Source: SIG440 sp045591035
Lineage (GTDB): Bacteria > Bacillota > Clostridia > Monoglobales > Monoglobaceae
Assembly (NCBI GenBank): GCA_045591035.1
Contig: JAZNSG010000014.1
Span: 1-41,435 of the forward strand
DNA: 41,435 nt
Direction: 5' to 3'
The number at the start of each line of letters is the position of its first letter. The stretch's first letter is position 1. Below are positions 23,965 through 33,283 of this stretch, in pieces. The position numbers and the translations under genes are program-made. The notes under the pieces were generated by a model. The model searched no databases and was not told the origin of the DNA. It worked only from the letters and a program-made list of their open reading frames with translations.

Positions 23965-25113
23965 GTGAAAACTGCTGCCATTATTTGCGAATACAATCCG
24001 TTTCACAACGGCCATTTGTATCACATTTCCGAAACGCGAAAAAATTCAGACGTCGACGGAATTATCGCAATTATGAGCGGAAACTTTGTTCAACGCGGAG
24101 ATATGGCAATTCTCCCCAAACAACTTCGAGCTGAAGCCGCAATTTCAGGGGGCGTCGATTTGGTTATTGAGCTACCTACACGATATGCTTGTGCCTCAGC
24201 AGAATTTTTTGCAACAGGCGCTGTAAAAATACTAAATGCCCTGGGCATAGTGGACTACCTTTCATTCGGAGCAGAAAGCCCAAATACCCAAGTACTTTTT
24301 GAAATATCAAAGCTACTTCAGGCTGAGCCTTCAGGGCTTTCCGAAAAAATTAAAAAACTCTCTGACAAGGGTCTTTCGTTCCCTGTGGCGAGGGCAAAGG
24401 CAATAGGGGAAATTCTTGGTGATGAAGCAGAATTCGTCCTTTCTTCTCCCAATAACATTTTAGCAATCGAATATATGAAAGCACTGATAGGAACTAGAAG
24501 TTCTGTTTTGCCGTTACCTATTTTAAGAAAATATGCAGAGCATGACTCGTCACATTTTTCCGACGACATAGCGTCTGCAAGTTACATCAGGGAGCTTCTG
24601 TCAAAAAGTGATGACTTGGCATTTGATTTTGTTCCCGAATTCACAAAACAACTTTTTGTTAAGCACCCATTACATTCCTTAAAATCGCTGGAAAAATCAA
24701 TACTTTGTGAGCTTATAAAAATGCCCGTTTCAGAGCTTGAGAAAATTGCTGACGTTTCCGAGGGCCTTGAAAACCGCATAAAAAAAGCCGCTATGACCGC
24801 AGAAAATCTTGATGAGCTTGTGTCAGCCATAAAAACAAAACGCTACACAGAGAGTCGCATACGAAGAATACTTGTGTCTGTTCTTTTAGGATTGACCGAA
24901 GAAAAGCGCCGTGAAGAACCCAAATTCATAAAAGTCCTGGCTCACAACGAAAACGGTCAAAAACTTATTGCGAAAGCAAAGAAATCCGCAACCTTGCCAA
25001 TCCTTCGAAATACATCTCAAGTCAACAAACTTAAAGACCCTGAAATCACCAATGAATGGGAAAGTGAGAGACGCTTCGACCGAATTTATGAGCTTGGCAA
25101 ATGCCCTGTATAA
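23965..25113 (+). CDS. tmcAL: tRNA(Met) cytidine acetate ligase TmcAL
   Basis: Forms N4-acetylcytidine at the wobble position of elongator tRNA-Met from acetate and ATP (formerly YlbM, nucleotidyltransferase superfamily). 382 aa. The start VKTAAIICEYNPFHNGHLYHI contains the HxGH-type adenylation motif, followed by AIMSGNFVQRGDMAIL, ELPTRYACASAEFFATGAV and SPNNILAIEYMKAL. I use GTG 23965 because it gives the canonical N-terminus and has AAAGGGG upstream; the frame is open from 23881. It uses acetate and sits divergent to pta-ackA, a neighbourhood common in Clostridia. Confidence 0.93.
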   Translation: MKTAAIICEYNPFHNGHLYHISETRKNSDVDGIIAIMSGNFVQRGDMAILPKQLRAEAAISGGVDLVIELPTRYACASAEFFATGAVKILNALGIVDYLSFGAESPNTQVLFEISKLLQAEPSGLSEKIKKLSDKGLSFPVARAKAIGEILGDEAEFVLSSPNNILAIEYMKALIGTRSSVLPLPILRKYAEHDSSHFSDDIASASYIRELLSKSDDLAFDFVPEFTKQLFVKHPLHSLKSLEKSILCELIKMPVSELEKIADVSEGLENRIKKAAMTAENLDELVSAIKTKRYTESRIRRILVSVLLGLTEEKRREEPKFIKVLAHNENGQKLIAKAKKSATLPILRNTSQVNKLKDPEITNEWESERRFDRIYELGKCPV

Positions 25114-25167
25114 ATATTACATTATATTTCAAAAATTAAAACATATATTAATTAAGGAGTGTTTGTT

Positions 25168-25842
25168 ATGTTTGAGCTTAAAGTACTAAATTTGAGGCGG
25201 TGTGAACATACTATTTTGGAGTATGAGCAGCAGCCTGTTGAAAAAGGGCGAATCTTATTTTATGGTTCCTCCGGTTTCACTAACTGGAAAAAGAAACCAT
25301 TTGGCTACCGCTCCCTGGAAGATGATATTCGCATGAAGGACGGTTCTCCCGCAGCAGTAAATCATGGTTTTGGCGGCGGCACCATTGAGGAAGGCCTTTA
25401 CTACTATGACCGCATAGTAAAACCTTGGGAGCCCCGTGCAATTGTATTGAGATTCTTCCCCAACGATATAGGCTTTGGATATTCTTCCGTTGAGATTGTG
25501 TACCTTTTGGCGCAGTTCTGTAATCGTGCCAAGGCAGACTTTCCCGACATCAAGCTGTATCTGTGCGACGCTATGCCCCATCAAAAGGCCATGACCAACA
25601 AGACATGGCAGTCATTTGCCAAACAGTACAACAAACTCCTTAAAGATTATTGTGACAGCAACGAGAATTGCTACTATGTCTGTCAATCCGGTTGGCCCGG
25701 CTTTTATGAAAACCCCGAGGATATTGGAGACTACTCTAAAGTTCGTCAGGACATCTGGATTGAGGACCAGATGCACTTTACCCAAAAGGGATACGATATC
25801 TACAGAGAGCTGTTTCTGGATGCTCTGGATGACATCTTATAA
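25168..25842 (+). CDS. SGNH/GDSL-type hydrolase
   Basis: 224 aa. Block I is ILFYGSSGFTNW with the likely nucleophile Ser, block II HGFGGGTIEEGL (Gly), block III LRFFPNDIGFG (Asn, GxND-like), and block V EDQMHFTQKGYDIY (Asp-x-x-His), so all four SGNH residues appear present. There is no signal peptide, so it is cytoplasmic. These enzymes are esterases or deacetylases with varied substrates; the target here is unknown. The ATG at 25168 has AAGGAG 8-9 nt upstream; an in-frame GTG at 25159 sits on that site. It lies 54 nt after tmcAL and is possibly co-transcribed. Confidence 0.82.
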   Translation: MFELKVLNLRRCEHTILEYEQQPVEKGRILFYGSSGFTNWKKKPFGYRSLEDDIRMKDGSPAAVNHGFGGGTIEEGLYYYDRIVKPWEPRAIVLRFFPNDIGFGYSSVEIVYLLAQFCNRAKADFPDIKLYLCDAMPHQKAMTNKTWQSFAKQYNKLLKDYCDSNENCYYVCQSGWPGFYENPEDIGDYSKVRQDIWIEDQMHFTQKGYDIYRELFLDALDDIL

Positions 25843-25905
25843 CTAAATTAAAAACGATTATTAAAAATCGTCCAGGACGCGCTGTTGTCGTGTTACACTA
25901 TAAAC

Positions 25906-25937
25906 AAAAGGACTGTGATTTTTACAGTCCTTTTTTA
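25906..25937 (+). terminator. terminator after the SGNH hydrolase gene
   Basis: AAAAGGACTGT (25906-25916) / ACAGTCCTTTT (25924-25934), an 11-bp stem with a 7-nt loop followed by TTATTT. Confidence 0.9.
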
Positions 25938-26009
25938 TTTCCCGATTATTCTAAATGCAAAATCCATGAATATAATTATTTATATAATATTCTGAAAGGA
26001 TTTGGCTGT

Positions 26010-26822
26010 ATGAAGATTTTTGTTTTAACACGAAAAACAGGGATTGCTCTTGTGACGGTTGTTGCACTTATGCTTTCCCTTGTATACTTAGGACAAAGCA
26101 ACATTCTCCCAACATCTTCTCCAAAACGGGATTTACCCATATATTGCGTTCAAAAGCCCGAGAACGAAAAGGTTGTGGCACTCAGCTTTGATGCTGCCTG
26201 GGGAAACGAGGATACCGGAAAACTCATTGAAATTATGGATAAATACAAAGTAAAAACCACGTTCTTCGTGGTAGGGAGTTGGGTTGACAAATATCCCGAA
26301 TCCGTAAAACAACTCTCCGATGCAGGTCACGAAATAATGAATCATTCCGACACCCACCCCCATATGACAGAGCTGTCAACCGAAAAAATGAAAGCCGAAG
26401 TGGAAAACTGCGACAAAAAAATCCAGGCAATCACCGGAAAAAAGCCCACCCTGTTCCGTGCCCCCTATGGCGACTATAACGATGCCGTAGTGAGCAATAT
26501 GCGGGATACGGGACACTTCACAATTCAATGGGACGTGGACAGTCTTGACTGGAAGGACCTTTCTGCGACTGAAATTTCCCAAAGAGTCCTGAAAAAAGTC
26601 AAGCCCGGGTCGATCTGCCTTTTCCACAACGCAGCTCTCCATACCCCCGAAGCTCTCCCGACCATAATTGAAGAGCTCCAAAAACAGGGCTACAAAATTG
26701 TTCCCGTTTCGGAGCTCATCTACAAAGACAATTACACCATTGACAATTCCGGGATGCAAATTCCAAATCCCCCCGAAAAAAAAGATAGTCCGTCATCTGC
26801 TCCACCTGTAAGCCAAGGTTAA
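26010..26822 (+). CDS. pdaB: polysaccharide deacetylase, PdaB-like
   Basis: A NodB-fold carbohydrate esterase (CE4), 270 aa with one N-terminal TM or signal anchor (about 10-28). The catalytic motifs are SFDAAWGNEDT (D61), NHSDTHPHM with the metal His pair H112 and H116, FRAPYGDYN (149-157), IQWDVDSLDW (172-181) and LFHNAALHT. The FDxxWG form in place of the usual FDDGP is characteristic of PdaB, a spore-cortex-associated deacetylase. The tail after about 240 is Pro/Ser rich. The ATG at 26010 has AAAGGAT upstream and gives a proper anchor; the longer upstream frame runs through the terminator. No sigma-A promoter is evident. Confidence 0.88.
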   Translation: MKIFVLTRKTGIALVTVVALMLSLVYLGQSNILPTSSPKRDLPIYCVQKPENEKVVALSFDAAWGNEDTGKLIEIMDKYKVKTTFFVVGSWVDKYPESVKQLSDAGHEIMNHSDTHPHMTELSTEKMKAEVENCDKKIQAITGKKPTLFRAPYGDYNDAVVSNMRDTGHFTIQWDVDSLDWKDLSATEISQRVLKKVKPGSICLFHNAALHTPEALPTIIEELQKQGYKIVPVSELIYKDNYTIDNSGMQIPNPPEKKDSPSSAPPVSQG

Positions 26823-26863
26823 AAAAAGGGGATGTAAAAAACATTTTGTTTTTTTACATCCCC
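26821..26863. terminator. strong bidirectional terminator between pdaB and the purine operon
   Basis: GGGGATGTAAAAAA / TTTTTTACATCCCC stem. On the minus strand it is followed by TTTTTTT, making it the likely end of the pur operon transcript, about 250 nt past purC; on the + strand it terminates pdaB. Confidence 0.9.
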
Positions 26864-26894
26864 TGCCCATTTTATAGGGATGGCTAAAAAATGC

Positions 26895-26967
26895 TGCAGA
26901 ACGGACAAACTGAACCCGAAGCTGTACTTGGTGTACTGCGAGAGGCGAGGTTTGTTCGTAGCACAAA
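26895..26967 (-). repeat. hairpin element copy A in the 3' UTR of the purine operon
   Basis: About 73 nt, matching 38242-38315 at 62 of 74 positions by hand alignment. Arms ACGGACAAAC / GTTTGTTCGT form a 10-bp helix enclosing a GCTGTAC / GTACTGC inner helix. Three helix positions differ from copy B in ways that keep pairing. It lies between purC and the operon terminator. The surrounding gap 26864-27111 contains no gene; an ATCCG / CGGAT hairpin lies at about 26986-27003. Confidence 0.8.
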
Positions 26968-27111
26968 ACAATAAATTTTTGTAGAATCCGCAAGATAACG
27001 GATTTTACTACTCCTTTTTGTTTTATTAATATTTTTACAAACAAAGTGGTATTATATCAACCTTTTATTTGTTTTGTGTGGTCTGCACATTTTTTTACAG
27101 CCCCTGATTTT

Positions 27112-27795
27112 TTATCTGTTCAAAATAAGCTTTGTAAGTTCAACAGGCTCAACGATTTTGCCATCCTTATAAACTCTCATGTTACCGGATGCGATTTCGT
27201 CAATCAGGATAACCTCATCATTGTTATAACCAAACTCAAATTTGATATCCCAAAGGTCAAGACCGATTGTTTTAAGGTCATCTGCAACAACCTTGGTAAT
27301 CTTAAGAGTTTGTTCTTTCATACTCTCAAACATTTCAGGTGTCATAATGCCAAGAGCAGCAAGACCCTCTCCTGTAACAAGCGGGTCACCCAATGCATCA
27401 TTTTTGAATGTACATTCAACATATCCACCATCTAAAACCGTTCCATCCTCAATGTACTCGCCATATCTGCGGATAAAGCTTCCTGTAGCTACCAAACGGC
27501 AGATAACCTCGAGTCCATGACCGAATACCTTGCCGGGAAGAACTTCCATTGTAGCATTTTCAATATCAGCACTAACAAAATGGGTCTTAATTCCCGCATC
27601 TTTCAAAAGTCCAAAATAGTAAACTGAAGTTTCAAGATTAGCCTTGCCTATACCTTCAATCGTAAGACCGACACTATTTTCGCCCGGGTCAAATTTTCCG
27701 TCTTTGCCGGTGCAATCATCCTTGAACTTAAGCATTACATTCCCGTTTTCAAGGCTGTAAACATTCTTGGTTTTTCCTTCATAAGTTAATTTCAT
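27112..27795 (-). CDS. purC: phosphoribosylaminoimidazole-succinocarboxamide synthase (SAICAR synthetase)
   Basis: Joins CAIR and aspartate with ATP in purine synthesis. 227 aa, the short single-domain form. YEGKTKNVYSLE at the start binds ATP, followed by DDCTGKDGKFDPGE, EVICRLVATGSFIRRYG, the LWDIKFEFGYN motif and LIDEIASGNMRVY. AAGGAGA precedes the ATG. It is the last gene of the pur operon, although it acts after PurE, and it lies 56 nt after fhs. Confidence 0.97.
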   Translation of the reverse strand: MKLTYEGKTKNVYSLENGNVMLKFKDDCTGKDGKFDPGENSVGLTIEGIGKANLETSVYYFGLLKDAGIKTHFVSADIENATMEVLPGKVFGHGLEVICRLVATGSFIRRYGEYIEDGTVLDGGYVECTFKNDALGDPLVTGEGLAALGIMTPEMFESMKEQTLKITKVVADDLKTIGLDLWDIKFEFGYNNDEVILIDEIASGNMRVYKDGKIVEPVELTKLILNR

Positions 27796-27851
27796 TTTAC
27801 ACGTCTCCTTATCAGTATATTTTTATTATTTTATCATAAATTTTCTCAAAC

Positions 27852-29516
27852 TCAGAACAATCCGCTTATCACACCATTTTCATCCACGTCAATTTTCTCT
27901 GCGGCAGGAACCTTTGGAAGTCCCGGCATAGTCATAATATCTCCGGTCAGGGCTACAATAAATCCTGCCCCCGCCGAAACCTTAACATTCCTTACCGTCA
28001 CAGTGAAATCTTCAGGAGCCCCGATTTTCGTCATATCATCCGAAAAACTGTACTGGGTCTTTGCCATACATATCGGCAGCTTGTCAAATCCAAGTTCATT
28101 AAGCTTTTGAATCTGTTTTTTTGCATTAGGTGTAAACGCCGCACCTGAGCCTCTGTAAACTCTTTTAACAATCTTGTCAATCTTATTTTCTATGGTATCA
28201 TCAAGCTCATAGCTGAACGAGAAGTCATTGTCCTTTTCACAAAGTCTTACGACCTCCTCAGCCATTTCAATTCCACCGTTTCCGCCATCAGCCCAGACGT
28301 TTGAAAGAACAACATTAACGCCCAATTCCTTACACTTGTCAATAACAAGCTGAACTTCGGCATCTGTATCGGTCGGGAACCGGTTTACCGCCACAACAGA
28401 CGGAAGCTTGTATACATCCTTTATGTTTAAAACATGACGAAGAAGATTCGGTATGCCAATTTCAAGAGCCTGAAGATTTTCGGTTCCAAGTTCGGTTTTG
28501 GGGACTCCTCCATGCATCTTGAGTGCGCGAATTGTTGCTACAACTACCACCGCCGACGGTTTAAGATTTGCATATCTGCATTTTATGTCAAGAAACTTCT
28601 GCGCTCCTAAATCTGCACCAAAACCGGCTTCTGTCACAACATAATCACCAACACGCATAGCCATTTCTGTAGCAACGACAGAGTTGCACCCATGCGCAAT
28701 ATTTGCAAAAGGTCCGCCATGCACAAAAGCAGGTGTTCCCTCAAGGGACTGAACCAAATTTGGCTTTAATGCGTCTTTCAAAAGCGCAGTCATTGCTCCC
28801 GCAGCTCCGATTTGACCTGCCGTAACGGGTTCTTCGTCATAGGTATAGCCAACAACAATCCTTGAAAGTCTTTCCTTAAGGTCGGTAATTGATGAAGCCA
28901 GACAAAGTACAGCCATAACCTCTGACGCAACAGTTATATCATAACCATCTTCCCTCGGAACACCGTTCACTCTGCCGCCCAAACCATCCGTAACAAATCT
29001 TAGTTGACGGTCGTTCATATCAACGCAGCGTTTCCAGGTAATTCGTCTTGGGTCAATGTTCAGCTTGTTGCCCTGGTATATATGGTTATCAAGCATAGCG
29101 GCAAGAAGATTGTTAGCAGCACCGATTGCGTGAAAATCTCCGGTAAAATGAAGGTTAATGTCCTCCATTGGCACAACCTGAGCATATCCGCCACCTGCAG
29201 CACCACCCTTAACGCCAAACACCGGGCCAAGTGATGGTTCACGCAAAGCCATAACAGCATTTTTTCCGATTTTCGTCAGACCGTCAGCAAGACCAATTGT
29301 AGTAGTGGTCTTTCCCTCTCCTGCAGGAGTCGGGGTAATTGCTGTTACCAAAACAAGCTTTGCCTGACGAGGTTTATCACGAAGCAGTGACAAATCAATC
29401 TTTGCTTTGTACTTTCCGTAATATTCAACATATTCTTCATCAATCCCCGCCTTTTGAGCAATCTGAGAAATATGTTGCATTTTTGCGCTTTGAGCAATTT
29501 CTATATCTGTTTTCAT
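27852..29516 (-). CDS. fhs: formate-tetrahydrofolate ligase
   Basis: Makes 10-formyl-THF from formate, THF and ATP. 554 aa, the usual length. ITPTPAGEGKTTTTIGLADGL is the ATP-binding loop; EPSLGPVFGVKGGAAGGGYAQ, FTGDFHAIGAANNLLAA and ENLQALEIGIPNLLRH are family signatures, and the C-terminal glycine-rich LTGDIMTMPGLPK is intact. GGGAGG lies before the ATG at 29516; an in-frame ATG at 29567 has no site. Its place in the pur operon fits local supply of 10-formyl-THF to PurN and PurH. It is also an enzyme of the Wood-Ljungdahl methyl branch, but no other genes of that pathway are here. Confidence 0.97.
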   Translation of the reverse strand: MKTDIEIAQSAKMQHISQIAQKAGIDEEYVEYYGKYKAKIDLSLLRDKPRQAKLVLVTAITPTPAGEGKTTTTIGLADGLTKIGKNAVMALREPSLGPVFGVKGGAAGGGYAQVVPMEDINLHFTGDFHAIGAANNLLAAMLDNHIYQGNKLNIDPRRITWKRCVDMNDRQLRFVTDGLGGRVNGVPREDGYDITVASEVMAVLCLASSITDLKERLSRIVVGYTYDEEPVTAGQIGAAGAMTALLKDALKPNLVQSLEGTPAFVHGGPFANIAHGCNSVVATEMAMRVGDYVVTEAGFGADLGAQKFLDIKCRYANLKPSAVVVVATIRALKMHGGVPKTELGTENLQALEIGIPNLLRHVLNIKDVYKLPSVVAVNRFPTDTDAEVQLVIDKCKELGVNVVLSNVWADGGNGGIEMAEEVVRLCEKDNDFSFSYELDDTIENKIDKIVKRVYRGSGAAFTPNAKKQIQKLNELGFDKLPICMAKTQYSFSDDMTKIGAPEDFTVTVRNVKVSAGAGFIVALTGDIMTMPGLPKVPAAEKIDVDENGVISGLF

Positions 29517-29574
29517 AAAATTTGCCTCCCTGTATAAATCGGGGCAAATGCGGACATTTGCCCCCATCTAAACA

Positions 29575-32500
29575 TTACAATTTAAAGTACTCTACTGCCG
29601 AACGGAACATGCCCATATCGAAGTTCCCTTCAACATTTTTATAAAGACCCTGAGCCCATCTTTCCGAGTGGCCCATTTTACCCAGAACTCTGCCGTCAGG
29701 AGAGGTTATACCCTCTATGGCAAAGGTTGAGCCATTGGGGTTAAACTGGATATCATTTGTGGGAGTTCCCGAAAGGTCTACATATTGGGTTAGAATCTGA
29801 CCATTTTCAGCAAGGCTTCTGACAAGCTCATCACTTGCCATAAATCTTCCCTCACCATGTGAAATGGGCACAGTATATATATCCCCAACACTTGCATTCG
29901 CCATCCAGGGTGACTTAACCGAGGCAACTCTTGTCCGCACAAGCTTTGACTGGTGACGTGCAATCGTGTTATACGTAAGGGTAGGACAGTTCTCATCAGT
30001 ATCAATAATCTTTCCGTAGGGAACAAGTCCAAGCTTTATAAGCGCCTGGAAGCCATTACATATACCGCACATAAGTCCGTCACGCATATCAAGAAGCTCT
30101 GACGTAGCCTCTTTAATTTCAGGGTTACGGAAAAATGCAGTAATAAACTTAGCCGAACCATCAGGCTCGTCACCGCCGGAAAATCCGCCCGGGATGAATA
30201 CAACTTGTGACTCTTTAAGAGCCTTTGCAAAGCTTTCAACCGACTCTGAGATTGCCTTGGGTGACAAATTCTTTATAACAAAGATTTCAGGCTCAGCTCC
30301 GGCATCTCTCATTGCTTTTGCAGTGTCATATTCACAGTTTGTTCCGGGGAACACAGGGATAAGCACTTTCGGTTTTGCTATACCGATTTTGGGAGCTACC
30401 TCACACTTGCCATCATAACTGAACGCAGGTATTTCCTTCTTCTCGGTCTCAATGTTGCAGGAATAAATCTCTTCAAGCTTGTTTTCATATTTTTCTACAA
30501 ACTCCGAGAATTTCACGGTCTCACCATTATAGGAAATTTCGTCCTTGTCGGTTGTTTTACCCAATGGTTTACCAACCTTTTTGCAGCCCTTAAGCTCAAC
30601 CACAAACGAACCATAACTGTATCCAAAAATTTCATCCATAGACATCTTCTTGTCAAAGTCAAATCCAATGCCGTTACCCATGGTCATTTTCATAACAGCC
30701 TCAGCAACGCCGCCCATGGTTGGGGTGTAAACCGCCAACGCCTTTTTGCTGTGAATGAGCTTTGTCACAGTCTTAAAGCACTTGAGTAAACTCTTTGTTT
30801 CAGGGATACCGTTCTCGTCATAATCAGGCCTAATCCATACAACCTTGTTGCCCGCGCCCTTAAACTCAGGAGATATTATGTTTTCATTCTTTTCAGTAGT
30901 TACAGCAAAGGAAACAAGTGTCGGCGGAACATCAATGTTTTCAAAAGTACCGCTCATAGAGTCTTTGCCGCCGATTGCCGCAATTTCAAGGTTCCGCTGA
31001 GCATCCAAAGCACCAAGCAGTGCCGCCATTGGTTTACCCCATCTTTTGGGGTCTTTCTTTGGTTTTTCAAAATATTCCTGAAAGGTCAGATAAACATTGC
31101 TGAACTGTGCACCCGTTGCCACAAGTTTGGATACCGACTCAACCACCGCAAGGTATGCACTGTGGTAAGGGCTCTTTTCAGCAATAAACGGGTTATAACC
31201 CCATGCCATAAGCGAACATGTATTAGTATGTCCCTTTTCAACAGAAACCTTGTTCACCATTGCCTGAATAGGTGTTCTCTGATACTTTCCGCCGAAAGGC
31301 ATAAGCACAGTTCCGGCGCCAATGGTAGAGTCAAAACGCTCGGAAAGACCTCTCTTTGAGCATATGTTCAGGTCTTCTGCAAGTTCCATATATCCATCTT
31401 TGAAATTGCAGGGAACTTTTTTATCAAAGCTTTCGGGTTTCGCAGGTGCAATATCAATATGCTTCTCTGCACCGTTTGAGTTAAGGAATTCACGGGAAAT
31501 GTTGACAATTTCCTTGCCATTCCAGTACATAACAAGATAGGGTTTTTCCTTCACTGTTGCAACAACTGTTGCCTCAAGGTTTTCGCTTTCAGCAAGTTTG
31601 CAGAAAAGCTCAACATCCTTAGCTTCAACAACAACCGCCATTCTCTCTTGTGATTCACTGATAGCAAGTTCTGTTCCGTCAAGACCCTCGTACTTTTTGG
31701 GAACCTTGTTAAGGTCAATCTCAAGGCCGTCAGCAAGTTCACCGATGGCAACAGAAACACCGCCTGCGCCAAAGTCATTACAACGTTTTATGAGCTTTGA
31801 AGCCTCAGGATTTCTGAAAAGTCTCTGAAGCTTTCTTTCTTCAGGCGCATTACCCTTTTGAACCTCTGCACCGCAGGATTCTAGGGATTCAACGGTATGT
31901 GACTTTGACGAACCCGTAGCTCCGCCGCAACCGTCACGGCCGGTTTTGCCGCCCAAAAGAATGACCTTATCACCATCAGTGGGACGTTCACGTCTGACAT
32001 TTTCCTGGGGAGCTGCCGCAACAACAGCACCGATTTCCATACGTTTTGCCGCATAACCGTCATGGTAAAGCTCATCAACCTGACCTGTGGCAAGACCGAT
32101 TTGGTTTCCGTATGAGCTGTAACCACTTGCCGCTCCCGTTACAATCTTTCTTTGGGGAAGTTTGCCCTCAATAGTTTCGGAAACCGGCTTCAGCGGGTCA
32201 GCAGCACCGGTAACACGCATAGCACCATAAACATAAGAACGACCTGACAGCGGGTCACGGATTGCTCCGCCTATACAGGTAGCCGCACCACCAAAGGGTT
32301 CGATTTCTGTCGGGTGATTGTGTGTCTCATTTTTGAAGAGAAGCAACCATTTTTCGGTTTTGCCATCAACTTCAACATCAATTTTAACGGTACAAGCATT
32401 GATTTCTTCACTTTCGTCAAGTTTGTCAAGCTTTCCATTCTTTTTCAGATATTTTGCAGCTATTGTTCCAATGTCCATAAGGTTTATGGGCTTTGTTCTG

Positions 32501-33267
32501 CCTATATCTTCTCTGGTCTTCAAATATCTGTCATACGCCGCCTGAAGCAGTTCGTCCTCAAACTTCACGCTGTCAATAGTGGTAAGGAATGTTGTATGAC
32601 GACAATGGTCTGACCAATAAGTATCAATCATTCTGATTTCAGTAATGGTCGGGTCACGCTTTTCGCTAAGGAAATACTGCTGACAGAACTTTATATCATC
32701 AAAATCCATAGCAAGTCCAAGCTCGTCAATAAGCCCTTGAAGACCTGCATCATCAAGGTCACAAAAACCGTCTACATTCTGCACCGTTTCAGGTATATCA
32801 TATACAGTTTTAAGGGTATCAAAGGTTTCAAGAGTTGCTTCTCTTGCCTCAACGGGGTTGATTACATATTTCTTTATTTCATCTATGTCTGCTTTTGACA
32901 GCGTTCCATAAAGCAAATAAACCTTTGCCGCTTTAACAGTCGGACGGTCACCTTTTGATATAAGCTGAATACATTCCTCTGCAGAATTTGCACGCAGGTC
33001 AAACTGTCCGGGCAAAAACTCAACAGCGAAAACCTCGTCAGAATCAATTTCCAATTCGTCAAAAACCATATCAAGCTGAGGTTCTGAGAATACGGTCCCT
33101 TTGCAATACTCAAAAAGTTCCTTATCTATATTCTCCACATCATAACGATTTACTATTCTCAAATTTTCAAGTCCTTTAATTTGCAAAAGGTTGACCAAAT
33201 CACCTTTAAGGGACTTCGCCTCTGCCGCAAGTTCACTTTTCTTTTCTACATATACTCTGTAAACCAT
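29575..33267 (-). CDS. purL: phosphoribosylformylglycinamidine synthase, single-chain (PurS-PurL-PurQ)
   Basis: Converts FGAR, glutamine and ATP to FGAM. 1230 aa, the single-chain type, in a form common in Clostridia. Residues 1-170 are PurS/N-terminal-like and linker; the synthetase halves include DTYWSDHCRHTTF and KNETHNHPTEIEPFGGAATCIGGAIRD. The C-terminal class I glutamine amidotransferase (about 965-1230) has VFPGTNCEYDTAKAM, FIPGGFSGGDEP, the nucleophile elbow MCGICNGFQ (C1070), ISHGEGRF (H1137) and MGHSERW. So its glutaminase is intact, unlike that of the PurF here. It lies 16 nt after purD. Confidence 0.96.
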   Translation of the reverse strand: MVYRVYVEKKSELAAEAKSLKGDLVNLLQIKGLENLRIVNRYDVENIDKELFEYCKGTVFSEPQLDMVFDELEIDSDEVFAVEFLPGQFDLRANSAEECIQLISKGDRPTVKAAKVYLLYGTLSKADIDEIKKYVINPVEAREATLETFDTLKTVYDIPETVQNVDGFCDLDDAGLQGLIDELGLAMDFDDIKFCQQYFLSEKRDPTITEIRMIDTYWSDHCRHTTFLTTIDSVKFEDELLQAAYDRYLKTREDIGRTKPINLMDIGTIAAKYLKKNGKLDKLDESEEINACTVKIDVEVDGKTEKWLLLFKNETHNHPTEIEPFGGAATCIGGAIRDPLSGRSYVYGAMRVTGAADPLKPVSETIEGKLPQRKIVTGAASGYSSYGNQIGLATGQVDELYHDGYAAKRMEIGAVVAAAPQENVRRERPTDGDKVILLGGKTGRDGCGGATGSSKSHTVESLESCGAEVQKGNAPEERKLQRLFRNPEASKLIKRCNDFGAGGVSVAIGELADGLEIDLNKVPKKYEGLDGTELAISESQERMAVVVEAKDVELFCKLAESENLEATVVATVKEKPYLVMYWNGKEIVNISREFLNSNGAEKHIDIAPAKPESFDKKVPCNFKDGYMELAEDLNICSKRGLSERFDSTIGAGTVLMPFGGKYQRTPIQAMVNKVSVEKGHTNTCSLMAWGYNPFIAEKSPYHSAYLAVVESVSKLVATGAQFSNVYLTFQEYFEKPKKDPKRWGKPMAALLGALDAQRNLEIAAIGGKDSMSGTFENIDVPPTLVSFAVTTEKNENIISPEFKGAGNKVVWIRPDYDENGIPETKSLLKCFKTVTKLIHSKKALAVYTPTMGGVAEAVMKMTMGNGIGFDFDKKMSMDEIFGYSYGSFVVELKGCKKVGKPLGKTTDKDEISYNGETVKFSEFVEKYENKLEEIYSCNIETEKKEIPAFSYDGKCEVAPKIGIAKPKVLIPVFPGTNCEYDTAKAMRDAGAEPEIFVIKNLSPKAISESVESFAKALKESQVVFIPGGFSGGDEPDGSAKFITAFFRNPEIKEATSELLDMRDGLMCGICNGFQALIKLGLVPYGKIIDTDENCPTLTYNTIARHQSKLVRTRVASVKSPWMANASVGDIYTVPISHGEGRFMASDELVRSLAENGQILTQYVDLSGTPTNDIQFNPNGSTFAIEGITSPDGRVLGKMGHSERWAQGLYKNVEGNFDMGMFRSAVEYFKL

Positions 33268-33283
33268 AGTTTTGAGTCCTTTC